Positions 24,093-34,805 of a DNA stretch of 64,000 bases are shown here, piece after piece. Source of the DNA: Aphrocallistes beatrix. Taxonomy: Eukaryota; Porifera; Hexactinellida; Sceptrulophora; Aphrocallistidae. Numbering within the stretch: position 1 is the stretch's first letter; each line of letters starts with the position of its first letter. Location of the stretch: NCBI GenBank assembly GCA_963281255.1, contig OY725492.1, positions 310,001 to 374,000 on the forward strand, given 5' to 3'. Under the pieces are notes generated by a model. The model made no database searches, was not told the DNA's origin, and worked only from the letters and a program-made list of their open reading frames with translations. Both the position numbers and the translations under genes were made by a program.

Positions 24093-24416
24093 TCATTGAC
24101 TAGGATCTTTTCTTTCTTTCTTCATTCGAATGAAAAAAGAATGCATTATTTCTTCTATCCATCTTTCTCTCTCCTTTCTTTCTTCTTCCAAGCTTCTTTC
24201 TCTCTCCTTTCTTTTTTCTTCCAAGCTTCTTTCTCTCTCCTTTCTTTTTTCTTCCAAGCTTCTTTCTCTCTCCTTTCTTTTTTCTTCCAAGCTTCTTTCT
24301 TCCATCCAGTTATTATAATATTACAGTACATAACAGCTATAAACCCCTAGAACAAACGCCACTGCTGTTCCAAATCCTGACGTGGTGGAATAGAGAAATT
24401 CCCTGAATAAATCCAT
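24093..24416 (-). pseudogene. LPSK family member 3, split by a stop, tail expanded
   Basis: From ATG 24416 the frame reads MDLFREFLYSTTSGFGTAVA...YSCYVL then TAA. In the same frame, after this single stop, it continues YYNNWMEERSLEEKRKERE and ends KERKDPSQ at 24093, which lines up with the KEMRRKDPGR end of member 2. So this is a third member lacking the N-terminal half, with one nonsense codon and a tail enlarged by a charged 11-residue minisatellite. Readthrough or an unrecognised intron is possible; a pseudogene is simpler. A TAG acceptor lies 2 nt before the ATG. Confidence 0.5.
24165..24300. repeat. 33-bp minisatellite
   Basis: Four copies of a ~33-bp unit containing AAGCTTCTTTCTCTCTCC. 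On the minus strand each unit encodes RSLEEKRKERE, a charged helix-forming repeat. Confidence 0.9.
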
Positions 24417-24537
24417 GTCTAATTGTTATATCTAATTTTATTGCGGCAAATAAAACAAAATGTGGCTGTAAATAAACACATTTTTTCAAAAAGTTCTATT
24501 TTAGATAAAAGGACACACAAGTATTTAACACACTCCG

Positions 24538-25398
24538 TCAAAAAATAAAAGGAAGAACAGACTTTCTGTCTTTCGGGTAATCTTTAAACGTCTCCTTATA
24601 CCAGTAATGCGTAGTGATAGCGCAATATAACATAGCACTACTCGTATAGATATTCAGCCACCAGATCAAGGGACATGTTCCTCCCGAGATGATAAGGTAA
24701 GCTATGTAGACGAGCAAATCGGCAATGTAATGCGGCGCAGATAGATATTTGAACCAATCTCCGTATGGAATTGAGTAGGTTGAAGAGGCAGTTTTTGCAC
24801 TGGGTTTTCTCAAATCTGCTAGGATTCGATGACAGTTAAACTGATGATAAGAAGCAATTAGGAAGAGGAGAGTGCCCAGTATTACATTGGGTGATAGAAA
24901 GAATTGTAGTGGGATCATATGCAAACTGACTGTCTCACTACTAGCCAGTAGTGACAGGGCAATAGCTGTGTAGTATGTCGCACCTAATAGTGTGAATGAA
25001 ATATGCATCATAGCGCTTTTAGAAAATCTACTGACGAAAAGCGACTCAAACAGCCTCCTGGTGCATTGGATGGTGGATAGGACGAGGAGATACAGGGCAG
25101 TATCAGGAGACAGAAATGTAGGGTGGGAATATGCTCTAAGGTCTATAGTATGTCCCGTTATGAGGTACAGCCATATGCAGGTGTTGAAGAATACGGCGAT
25201 TATGTAGAAGTAAAGGAACCAACTTTTCGGAAACATGAAAAAACCCTTGCTTTCACTCTTTGGCAAGGTTTTTCCATATTTGCTCAGCTGGGGGAAAGAA
25301 TAAATGAGTGATAGTTTGAGAAGGAAAACTATCAGTAGAAAGATTGAATAGAATAAGCAAAGGCTCCAATAAAGAGAAAGGCTATAATACAGAATCAT
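24538..25398 (-). CDS. SRD5A3: Polyprenol reductase (steroid 5-alpha-reductase 3)
   Basis: A 286-residue single-exon multi-pass protein (human ~318). The C-terminal steroid-reductase domain is well matched: YHQFNCHRILADLR, then IPYGDWFKYLSAPHYIADLL, and the terminal KDYPKDRKSVLPFIF. These are the SRD5A3-type signatures, not those of SRD5A1/2 or TECR. The enzyme reduces the alpha-isoprene of polyprenol to make dolichol for N-glycosylation at the ER. The N-terminus is somewhat shorter than usual. A clean TTTTTAG acceptor lies 2 nt before the ATG. Confidence 0.9.
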   Translation of the reverse strand: MILYYSLSLYWSLCLFYSIFLLIVFLLKLSLIYSFPQLSKYGKTLPKSESKGFFMFPKSWFLYFYIIAVFFNTCIWLYLITGHTIDLRAYSHPTFLSPDTALYLLVLSTIQCTRRLFESLFVSRFSKSAMMHISFTLLGATYYTAIALSLLASSETVSLHMIPLQFFLSPNVILGTLLFLIASYHQFNCHRILADLRKPSAKTASSTYSIPYGDWFKYLSAPHYIADLLVYIAYLIISGGTCPLIWWLNIYTSSAMLYCAITTHYWYKETFKDYPKDRKSVLPFIF

Positions 25399-26060
25399 GA
25401 CTAAAAAGCAAATCAGAAAATTTGCTTAAATAGGTTTGGCTGATAGTTTTGAAAGACTATTGAGTTCAGAGTGGTTTCATAAAACAATTCGGTCACTTAA
25501 TACTGTCACTTTTCATCTGTTACAATCGTGGGCAGTGTAGGGTTTTGATTCACTAAAATTACTAACACTATCCTACTTACTAAGCCATACTACTGTTAAG
25601 GAGACAATAACGAGACATAAAAAATATTAATATTCGTTAAATACGATAAAAATTAGTTTCCAGACCTCTGTGATTTTAAGATTATAATGATGCGAAAAAT
25701 TCAAGAGACAATTTTGACTGAAATGTTCCAAAAACACTCCGTATATGGATATATGAATATTCTTTCTACGACGTAATTGAAATGCAATTGAAATGATCTG
25801 TCGAATTAATCATAATTGTGAGTAGCTTTCGTGTAACGAAGATCGTTTCCTTCCCCATAATCCCATAATCCATATATGTTTAATTGTTTCGAAAAAATCA
25901 GTACAATAATAATTACCTTCAACAGAATATTTAAGCAATTTGACTTTTGAGTTTATTAATGGAATTAATAGAAAATACAGTAATTTGAAGTGAACTGACA
26001 GATATGTACAAGTACAAATAACCGTCTAAAGTGAAACTAGAGAAGTGGAATGATTGAAAG
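25399..26060. other. Intergenic, no gene seen
   Basis: About 660 bp between the SRD5A3 start and the myosin stop, AT-rich, without supported features. Confidence 0.5.
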
Positions 26061-29000
26061 TTACAAATAAGTGGTAGGTCTTGCCATTGGGTCTTGCAAT
26101 TCTGTATACTGAAACGGTACATGGACATTCATCCCATTATGCTCCACAATAAGATGCCCCCTTGTAGATGCTACACCCAAAACATAGACTTGTGTTCCCT
26201 CAACAAGTTTACACTCACCCTCATATGTTGCTCGCATCCTCCTCACCTGAGGAAATCCGATTTTGTACCCACCCACGATGGTGTAACGGCGTTGAGGCGG
26301 GATCCTGGGAGCCTTGTCCGAGTTAACACCTCGAGAAGCGTCATGAGAGAGAGAGGAACTGCGCCGGGGACGGTTCATAGGGGTACGTCTCTTCCTCTCT
26401 GCGTAGCGTCTAAACGCGCGCTGAATCGCAGAAGCAGCTGATTTTTCGCGCTCAGAACGTAGTTTCTCTAACACTGCATGGGAATGCGCGTTTAAGAACA
26501 GACGCGTTCGTCCAAACGCGAACTGTTCACCAGTCGATAGAGCCGACACGGAGAGATAGTAGCTTGAGAGCGTTTTCAATATAGACTTACACACATCCAC
26601 GTCTCCTTCACTCTCATTCTTTCTAACCAGAAATCCGTATCTCTCTCTGAACTCTTCAAAAGTAAAGTTGTAAATCAGACCTTCAGAAATGAGCTCAATC
26701 GTCTCTACAATGGACATTGATTGAATTTGACGTCGAACTGCCAGCCTATTGAACGTATCTGGTTGCAAATGATCGTTAGTTCTGATGCAGCGTACAAAAT
26801 GCGGTTGCAACTCTTTGATTTGATCGAAGAAGTAGGAAAGGCGAGTGTGGAAATCGCTTAGGAATGTTTTATAATTCTTGTTTGCAGACTGATTAGATTC
26901 TATCAATGGAGGCGTGATACGACAAGTTTGCAGAGAACCGTTCTGAGCTTGATTAAGTTCGACATTGAAGAGACTCGTTACGAAAGGAAAGCTGCAAGTG
27001 TCTTTACTGAAGAGTTGAACCAAATCTCCAGGAATGGTGTCAAGATTCGCGAGTATCAATTTCTTACAATCATACACAACCTGTCCAGAGAAATGTATTA
27101 TACCGAAGAGCTCGCTTCCTTCACCCAAATCCACAAACCTCTCATCGACCCTATGTATGGTTCTCATGCGCTTAATGAGAACTGAGCTGTGTTTGGAGGG
27201 CGGAGAGAGCACTGTGCATTCTGAAATTAGAGATATTACACCGTTAACGGAGTTAGAAAGGAGAGAGAGACAACGGGAGCCAGAACAGAGATCGTAGTTC
27301 ATGTCCGTTTCTATCCCATCATCTTGTAGGAAATCTGTAGTTACCTATTCACACAACATTGTCAATATCTTACAAATATTACAGAAGGGAATCTAGGTTT
27401 TATTTTACCTTGAATACGCACTCATGGTAAGACTGCTGCATCAGCTCAGCTGTCCAGTTAGTGCAGAACTGTTCCATTCCATTGTTAGAAGAGTCAAATC
27501 CAAACATGTCTGCCACAGTAATACACAACTCTTCCTCCTGAGTAGGAGAGTGGTTATTAGAAGATGAAGACGGAAACCTAACGGAATTCACAGAAAATGT
27601 AAAAAATATTTTTAAAAAATTACTTTTAATATGATATAAATGGAGGATAAGCCTCTTAATTAAACCCCCGGATGGCTTAGAGTTTTTTCTATTTATAGTA
27701 AATGCCCCGAATTTGTATGGCTTCCCCGCCCAAAATGGCTTAAACCGGAAATGACGCGACACATTCCAGGGGCAACGGAGGGTTTTAATTAATAATGATC
27801 ATAACTACTAACCTTAGCAACTGTTCGTTAATCCTCCTGAGTACAGCTCCCAGCAGCCTAGTGTAGAGAGCTCTACTCAGAGATCTGAGAATACTGTTAA
27901 CTTGTGCGGACGAAGTGCTAGCAGTTGGAGCACGCGACATCTTACTGCTACCTCTAGAACTTCCGACGAGAACCTCTCTCAGCTGCTTTGAAGAGAGACC
28001 CAGAAGTACAGCAGAGGAGACGAGTTCTTTCTCTCCGTACACCTTCAAACTACCGTTAGAGGACATTACGAACTCAACATTTCCTATACAAAATAAGATC
28101 ATTAATCAATGGCTGTTTCAATGAATTACTATGTCAGCGGTTTTCAACCTTTTTTGGCTGTGGACCCCCTATAAAAATTTCCTATATTCTGTGGGCCCCC
28201 TCCTATTAACCGTAACATAAAATTTCGAATCCTGTGGACCCCCTGATATCTTCTGTGGACCACTAAGGGTCCATGGACCCCAGGTTGGGAACCACTGTGC
28301 TATGTGCTAACACGGGTGATGAATTTTGTTTAGATACAATCCGATTTAATGTGAATAAAACGGAGACGATTCCCTCAACTATTTCATTAAATATAATATT
28401 TTCACCTAACAACAGCACAGAGCTCAGGATTCTGAGTACGTCCAGATGTGGAACCCTGAGAGCTCCAAGACATGTCTTCCAAGCTTCATACTTCCGGACC
28501 AGTGTCTCCTGAGACTCCAGCGGAGACTGACACTCTGAGAGGATGTGGAAGTGTTTGTAGGCGTAGCCCTCTAACCGCAACCTCCCCCTGTCCTCTGGAC
28601 GGAGTCCTGCTAGCATCTGAAGACGCAGATAGAGATTATTATAGACCCATTGGGCCATTTGTATAAATTATATTGGCAATCATCATACATGCAACTTGCC
28701 TGATAGAATATGTTGTAGTTCTGCTCCCTGGGAGGAGGACATGTTACTCTGGACTGGTCCAGGAAGTAACACCTAATCCTTGCACCCTGCAAGCTCCTGC
28801 CTCGATAGTAAAGCTCAAACAATCGCATCATGCGGCTAGAATCGGGGCTGATAGCTGTTTTCGCGGAACACAACGCCCTCAAGACAGTGATGCTAGCCAG
28901 CACATTCTTAAACAGGTCCGTTCCCGACCCGGTGGTCCGACCACCCGAGATGAGCAATATTTCGCGTAGAAATCGCTGCGAGGAAAACGTTTTCCCGGAG

Positions 29001-29362
29001 GCAGCTTCCCCTGTGAAGAAGACCGCCTGCCCGAGACCGGAAGCTGCCAGGTTTTCGTGTGCCTGTGTGGCTAGCTTCTTCAGATTGGCCTCCAGTCCAG
29101 GGATGCCCATGTGTACACCAGAGGAATGCGCGGCCATTTGGTCCAATGGGCTGCAGAAGGGATTGAGTATGATCAGCACAGGACCGCAGGTGGAGCAGAG
29201 CATGTTGTTGTTGAAGCATTCTTCTAGCTTGCGGGAGACTAGCTCTTGAGTCGCGGTGTTTCCGCTCCATTGAGTCAGGTCCAAGAGATCTTCGGTGAGA
29301 GGAGCTGAGGCACCACGAGTGTGAGGGGTAGACATATCTCTGTTTCTACTAACTTCGGTCAT
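26061..29362 (-). CDS. Divergent unconventional myosin with IQ neck and SH3-like tail
   Basis: Five exons splice in frame: 29335 (or ATG 29362)-28700, 28616-28406, 28083-27813, 27577-27409 and 27344-26061, 856 residues from the inner Met. Motor landmarks appear in order: CGPVLIILNPF, P-loop GEAASGKT, switch-I region SPDSSRMMR, NIFYQ, SSVLLLGNVEF, switch II DMFGFD, FVRCIRTND, then a single IQ motif (AIQRAFRRYAERK). The last ~60 residues (MRATYEGECKLVEGTQVYVL to VHVPFQYTEL) look SH3-like. The P-loop, switch I and switch II all depart from consensus (GESGAGKT, NxNSSRFGK, DIxGFE), so motor activity may be altered or lost. I cannot place the class. The first intron has a consensus GC donor (CAG|GCAAGT). 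Introns 2 and 3 hold a hAT-type element and a MITE. Confidence 0.85.
27655..27795. mobile_element. MITE of the CCGGAAATGA family, in myosin intron 3
   Basis: Ends TTAATTAAACCCCC and GGGTTTTAATTAA are inverted. The interior has CCCCGCCCAAAATGGCTTAA and CCGGAAATGACGCG. It fills most of the 235-bp intron. Relatives are at 29842-29996, 43477-43595, and partly at 19255-19345, 40105-40200 and 40730-40815. Confidence 0.75.
28135..28297. mobile_element. hAT-type non-autonomous element in myosin intron 2
   Basis: The ends are CAGCGGTTTTCAACCTTTTT and its inverted partner GGTTGGGAACCACTG, matching the widespread hAT end consensus CAGTGGTTCTCAACC. It is flanked by an 8-bp near-perfect target duplication, TACTATGT and TGCTATGT. 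The interior repeats GTGGACC(C/A) in both orientations. Confidence 0.85.
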
Positions 29363-29841
29363 GAATTGAGATTTACAAAGAAAATGAGTATTTAATAAAC
29401 TCTTGCAGCAATATAGTAATAGCATTATAGACCATGAGTCGCGAATTAATCAGGACATCATAATGGCTATTGTATCGCTCCTAATTAGGGGAATCTTTTG
29501 TGTGATTATTTGCTGCTCTCCCTTGATGGGTTCACAGGAGACGAAAGAAAGGCTTCAGGTTTTAGCGATTGTACATTCTTTTCACATGTTTGTATTATAA
29601 TGGTTTTGTACATGTTTGTATTATAATGGTTTTGTATATGATTGTATTATAATGGTTTGATTCGCTTGTGACAATCAAATCAAACGATTGTCTTGTCACG
29701 ATGATGAATGACATAATTGACAAAACTCTGTTTCTATGAGACTTTCTGTGACGTATTTGAGAATTTATGGAGATACTGAAATGCCTATTGGATCTAAATT
29801 ATCTTCAAATCAGTTTGTATCTTGGACTAACTAATAATAGA

Positions 29842-29996
29842 CTAGCTCATATGTCCTTAATTAACTCTTAAATGGCGCTAGATTTTTGCTAACTCATTTC
29901 CGGTTAAGTCATTTTGGGCGGGGCAACCTTAGAAGTGTGGGGTTTTTGCTATAAATAGAAATGACCCCAGGTAATTTAAGGGTTTTAATTAATTGC
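29842..29996. mobile_element. MITE of the CCGGAAATGA family
   Basis: Ends TTAATTAACTCTTAA and TTAAGGGTTTTAATTAA are inverted. The interior has GCTAACTCATTTCCGG and TTTTGGGCGGGGCAACC, the complement of the 27655 copy. Confidence 0.75.
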
Positions 29997-30059
29997 AAGT
30001 TAGGTAACTACGAGTTGTACATTTGATTGTCAACCAAGGTAACGAAAAAAGTTCGAATT

Positions 30060-30240
30060 GAATTTCAATTCCCACAGGATTTCTGTGGGAATACCCATAG
30101 AATCCCACAGGAAATATCAGATACCCACAGATGCTAACAGATTCCACATGTGGGAATTCCCATAGGCAAGTCATTCCCATTCCCATCCCATATGGGAATC
30201 TATGGGTTTTCCCATGGGAATTCCCACAGACTCTCATTAC
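30060..30240. repeat. Self-complementary GTGGGAAT / ATTCCCAC block
   Basis: A ~180-bp stretch built from ATTCCCAC, CCCATAG, GTGGGAAT and CTATGGG words in both orientations, so it can fold into many overlapping hairpins. No copy elsewhere in the window. Confidence 0.7.
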
Positions 30241-30492
30241 CACGGCAACCCTGGAGCTTAGAGATTGAAGAAAACTAATAATAATTAGTGCTAGAAGCTA
30301 GGTGAACACATGTTCATATGATAGATAGCTGATCTTGACAACAACCAACAATTGAATTGAAAACAACACTACTGCATACATAATAGCATAATAAGTACAT
30401 TCTGTGGTATAAAAGCGTTACGAGTGTTTGATAACTCAATTATTGTTCCTTTCGTGATGATCAATTGGTGAAGACTAAATTGATAATACAAC

Positions 30493-31311
30493 CTACTTTG
30501 ATCTAGAAACGCCTTTAATCGCGTTTTTACTCATAACCCCCTTTGAAAATTTTGATTTAACTATTTGCGTGACTTCAGTTTCAACCGGTCTTTTTCTCCG
30601 AAGTTTCGGTAACTGAGCGTTTTGTCCAGTGGGGTATTCCGTCGAGCTGGAGGTTGAGTTGGAGGGACTGGTGCTAGAAGTTAGAGTATCTTCACTCTGT
30701 GTCGTGCTGCCCGAGCTGAACCTACCCCCTTCCCCTCTGACTCTTCGCAACGCGTGTAGATGCCGTGACTCGTAGAGGAACTTCTGTCTCTGTTTCGGGA
30801 TACGTCCCTCTGCTTCCAACTTCGCTCTCGCCTCACGTCTCTTCAATATTCGATTATACTGTTTCGCGTTTACATACAAAGGCTCTTCTTCCATGATATC
30901 TTCTCCGAACGTGTTGATAAGCGTCTGAGTGAGTTGAGCTAGTGTCTCTGGGTTCTGTTGCAGAGAGAGGGAATCGTTGAGTAGAGCTAGAGCAGCTTGA
31001 CTCTGGTATAGGCTCTGTAGCAAAATGATCAAATCCTGTGTCGCGGTTAAAGTGATGTTATTCGCAGATTCTTCTGACATGAATTCCTGTGGCGTTTCAT
31101 ATGTACTGTCTTCGTTATCATCGATTATTTCCTCGTTATTGCCACTAAACGGATTTGTTCGGAGTACATTCGATCCTAAGTTGTTGTTTTTGTACATTTC
31201 TGTTTGTCTTTCGTCATACATGGGATCGTGGAAAGTCATGGGGTACTCCTCATTCTCCTGGGGTGCAAGGCCTAAGTCCAAGTCCAATTCTTCAATGGTA
31301 ATAGAAGTCAT
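30493..31311 (-). CDS. NFYA: NF-YA (CCAAT-binding factor subunit A)
   Basis: A single-exon 272-residue frame. The conserved core is intact at residues ~141-200: [20 protein letters not shown] is the A1 helix that contacts NF-YB/NF-YC, and [16 protein letters not shown] then GEGGRF is the A2 DNA-recognition segment for CCAAT. Human has HRILKRRQ and ESRHRHAMAR, so there are a few substitutions (Arg to Leu in RHLHA). A Gln-rich activation domain is largely missing; the N-terminal half is acidic instead. The ATG is 4 nt after TTACTAG, and the BBS9 stop is only 145 bp upstream on the same strand. Confidence 0.95.
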   Translation of the reverse strand: MTSITIEELDLDLGLAPQENEEYPMTFHDPMYDERQTEMYKNNNLGSNVLRTNPFSGNNEEIIDDNEDSTYETPQEFMSEESANNITLTATQDLIILLQSLYQSQAALALLNDSLSLQQNPETLAQLTQTLINTFGEDIMEEEPLYVNAKQYNRILKRREARAKLEAEGRIPKQRQKFLYESRHLHALRRVRGEGGRFSSGSTTQSEDTLTSSTSPSNSTSSSTEYPTGQNAQLPKLRRKRPVETEVTQIVKSKFSKGVMSKNAIKGVSRSK

Positions 31312-31456
31312 TTAGCTAGTAAGGAAGTGGAAAATTTCGCGTAAAATAAGTATAGAAATTTTGTAAGTAATTACTAACTACAGAATCTCCTCAATTTGAT
31401 GATATTATAACGATACAATTAGTGCATAAATAAGAATACCCGCTTAATTTTGACTG

Positions 31457-34400
31457 TTATTCAGTTGAAGCTGTATCCGTTTCCAATTTCTTACTAAATG
31501 AAGTGTTAAATTCCGCTAACTTTATAACTTTGGGTCTGCAACCTTTCGCGATGCGATCACATATGAGGCTGATATGCTTCTTCAGTTTCGAGGTGTCTCT
31601 TGGGATTTCTAGTCCGGGAAAACTGAGTGAAGAGTCTTTTGAAGAACGAGACAAACTGGTTTTGAGTAAGTAGATAATTGCAATATCAGTCTTTTCCTCC
31701 CAACTAATATCCCCATTCACTTCTACATCAGTTGAAAGCGCCTGCGAAATGACATGACACTCTTCTGGTGTCAAATCGTGTGAAATTTCGAGTAGTTTTT
31801 GGACAAGTCGTGTGGTACACGATAGCATATTTGCACAAGTTGATCTTTTGAACGCTGCTTGCTCTTCGGCATTGCCAATCGCGAGCAGCTGACGATACGT
31901 GCCATCCAAGAGGACATCTAGGTTATTGAGAGGGGAAGGGGTCTTATCTTTCAAACGTGTCAAGATTCGCTTCTGAATGCAACGGAATTGCTTGGCGTAA
32001 TCACTTAGAATTTCACGCAGTTGCAATTGATTGATTCGAGCTTCGAAATGTGTATCGATTGCAATGAAATAATCTTTCAAGGGCAACTCTTCATTAAATG
32101 TAAACTCAAGTGGTTTATTGGAGGTGTCAGAATTCGCGAGGAATAGTTCTAAACGCTCTTTTAACACCTCAATAAATAACCACATCACTTCGATATGATC
32201 AGTCTGCATTCTGTACTTGCTGGAAGATTTCGCTACGACAATCGTTAGTGTCGGCTGGGAATTAGAGAATAGTTTGAAGCCGATCGCATTCGGAGGGAGA
32301 GTGTCATCTGACGCTGTGATGACGTCATTAAATAATTCTAATAGAGGCGCATTAGGAATATTCGTTTCAAGCGTAATCTTATTTCTGCCATCTTTTGACG
32401 GCTTACATGATTCGACAAAAAGCGCGAATGGTAACTGGATCGATTTAGAGATGTATTTAGGTGTGCCGTTGATTGAGGTGTAAGAAATTGATAAGGAGAA
32501 CTGTCGAGAGGAAGGAAGCATATTCTGATTCAGAATGACAGATACGTCTCTAGTGGATTTTCCTTGCGGTTCTAGCTCTTCCAACTGAGTGAAAGGGGGC
32601 TGGACGAAAAGGGGAGCTGTGGCTATGAAGGAGAGTGCGATATTTCGCAGAGGAGACTTAACGAGATTAGAAATGGTCACGTGTGCTGTTACAATGGTTA
32701 GAGACTGGCCAGTTTCCTCACCCACATCTTCGTGATTAATATCATCACCAACAAGCACACTCACCTCCATTTCTTGGACATTCAAATCGGGTGTAGAACT
32801 CCCACTCTCTGCAGTGGTTATCTCTTTCTGTAACACTTTCATCTCTTTACTAATAGCCTCGTAGTCTACAGGTCGACTCTCTTGCTCTGTAATGGAGAGT
32901 TTAGGCGGTTCCGTACCTAGGTAACTACATGCTAACTTCCCAACATCGCTTAGAGTGACTATGACACCGCTCAAATGGTTTAGGTTAGCAACGCCTATGG
33001 CAATTGGAATGTTTTCAAGCTGAGCTGCCCATTGTAACGTCCCGTCATGGTAGACAAACAAGTAACCGTCGTATGAAGACACAATATAGCGAATCTTATC
33101 ACCAACAGCTCCGTATAAGTGTAAGCAGGACGGGTGGAAATCTAACCTGCGTATGAACCGTATTTTCACGGTATGTAACACACAGACTATCGATCTTTCG
33201 CATAGAATGAGAATGGAAGGTGCACATGACTCGTACTGTATAGGATGAATGGATAAGAGATTGTCTCCTAGGTTTAACTCCCAGTCTGCTCGTAGTTTCT
33301 TCCCGCCCTGTATCTGCATATCTCCACGCTGCTCCTCAGAACTAGCCACTGCCAGTGACTGGTATCTACGTACAGTAAAGTCAGAATCTTGTCTCCTCCT
33401 CCATTATCGTACTATATTAAATCCTGTAACATTAATGAAGGCAAAAGGATCATATCAATTTTAGCTACAAACAACATTTAAAATTAAAAAACTTGAAGTT
33501 AAAAATGTGTTAGTATTCCTTTTTATTTTTGAAATGTAATCCTAAATTCCTAATATATTGCGCATATAGAAAAAAACAAACTTACTTGTATGACTCGAGG
33601 TAACCTCTAGATGAGCCAGTAAGAAAAGAATCAATATGAGAAAAGTATTGGATCGGACCAGGGATTAGAAATCCGGGCAGAAAGCGAGCGAAAGCTGAGC
33701 TCTCCTGCTCAAAGAAGGACAGCAAACCATCCATAGATTGTACACAGATAAAATCGCGACCTTTCACACCTCCAAAAGTACCATAAGTAAAATTCTCCGC
33801 GTTCCTAGTCAATTTATGTTCATATTGCAATAATAGAGTGATCGGTTTGCTCTCAGATGTTTCATTATCAGCTGTGCTCACGAGAGCGATGTTCTCATTT
33901 GATCTGGATAGCGAGTAGATGGATATCTTGCGGGGGTGAAGTATGGCCAGGAATGATTGTTCTAAGCCAGCCACGAATCTTCCTGTTCCAACCTGAAAAG
34001 TACAAGAATAAATTTATAATTGTATAATTTCCAAGTATATACAAAGTCTGAGAAGTGCCACAATATTGTATTACACGTAAAATGATTTGATTGGATAGAA
34101 TCACAAAAAGTATAAATAGATACTAGACTGGTCACTTAAATAATTCGAATAAGAATTGCTAGAAATGCAACGAAATAAGTAAACCCAAAATTCCAAAGCA
34201 CATAATATAGGGGAAATATAAATAACAAACCTGCAATATTGGATGTGGTAGTAGCATTTCTAACAACAGATCCCTCCCCTTGTTATCCTCGATATCGGTC
34301 CCATCTCTCTCAGATTCCTTCACATAAGTGGGGCTGTATACTCGGAGTAAACCTTGGTAGCTGCCTGTCACCAGAATACTGGAAGAAGAAGATTTTATCG

Positions 34401-34485
34401 TACAGAACGCGTTGAAATCAAAATTCTCTTCTTCCTGCGAAATGGGAGTTGAACTCCAGAAAGTGCTCACTTTGAAAAGAGACAT
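31457..34485 (-). CDS. BBS9: BBS9 / PTHB1, BBSome subunit
   Basis: Three exons (34485-34231, 33992-33586, 33365-31457) join in frame to 856 residues; human is ~887. The start MSLFKVSTFWS matches the family N-terminus. The N-terminal beta-propeller is recognisable throughout (ILVTGSYQGLLRVYSP, ILHPRKISIYSLSR, SMDGLLSFFEQES, FLPGFLIPGPIQYF, GVIVTLSDVGKLACSYLGTEPP). The rest covers the GAE, platform and coiled-coil regions. BBS9 is a core subunit of the BBSome, which moves membrane cargo in cilia. The true ATG is the second start-like codon, 1 nt after GTGTCTAG. The gene lies 320 bp downstream of the cyclophilin stop and 145 bp upstream of NF-YA, all on one strand. Confidence 0.95.
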
Positions 34486-34805
34486 GCTAGACACAGTAAG
34501 ATTTCGCGGTTTTTAACAAGATGAACAGTAGTTGTAAAATCTATGCGGCCATAGGTTAAATTTTAAAATTAAAAAAATTGTTCAAACAAAAAATTTGTAT
34601 GCTTAAAAAATGAGCTCCATTTTGATTTTTCAAAGTGTAGCCAGTGTAGTAACAGGAACGGATCCTTCACAAAAATACGATTGATCAATAATAAGTATGT
34701 ATTATGATAACATTAACAAAATCTAAATGTCCCCAACCATTCTGTCACCGTTGTTACAGCTGAATGTATCCATCAAGTTCAGTCCCGACAGTTCAAAATC
34801 TCCAC

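Larger units (their letters stand above)
29363..30492. other. Intergenic with MITE and self-complementary repeat
   Basis: Separates the myosin start from the NF-YA stop. It holds short direct repeats (TTGTATTATAATGGTTT, three times near 29585-29660), the MITE at 29842-29996 and the GTGGGAAT-rich block at 30060-30240. No gene seen. Confidence 0.6.

Noticed and set aside
17574..24416. Interferon-inducible ISG12/IFI6-family relation
   Set aside because: Composition (Ala/Gly/Val, small membrane proteins) is similar, but the motifs I remember for that family are not visible; a search is needed.
26094..26441. Plus-strand frames antisense to myosin and other genes
   Set aside because: They overlap conserved exons, lack domains, and many start at non-ATG codons.
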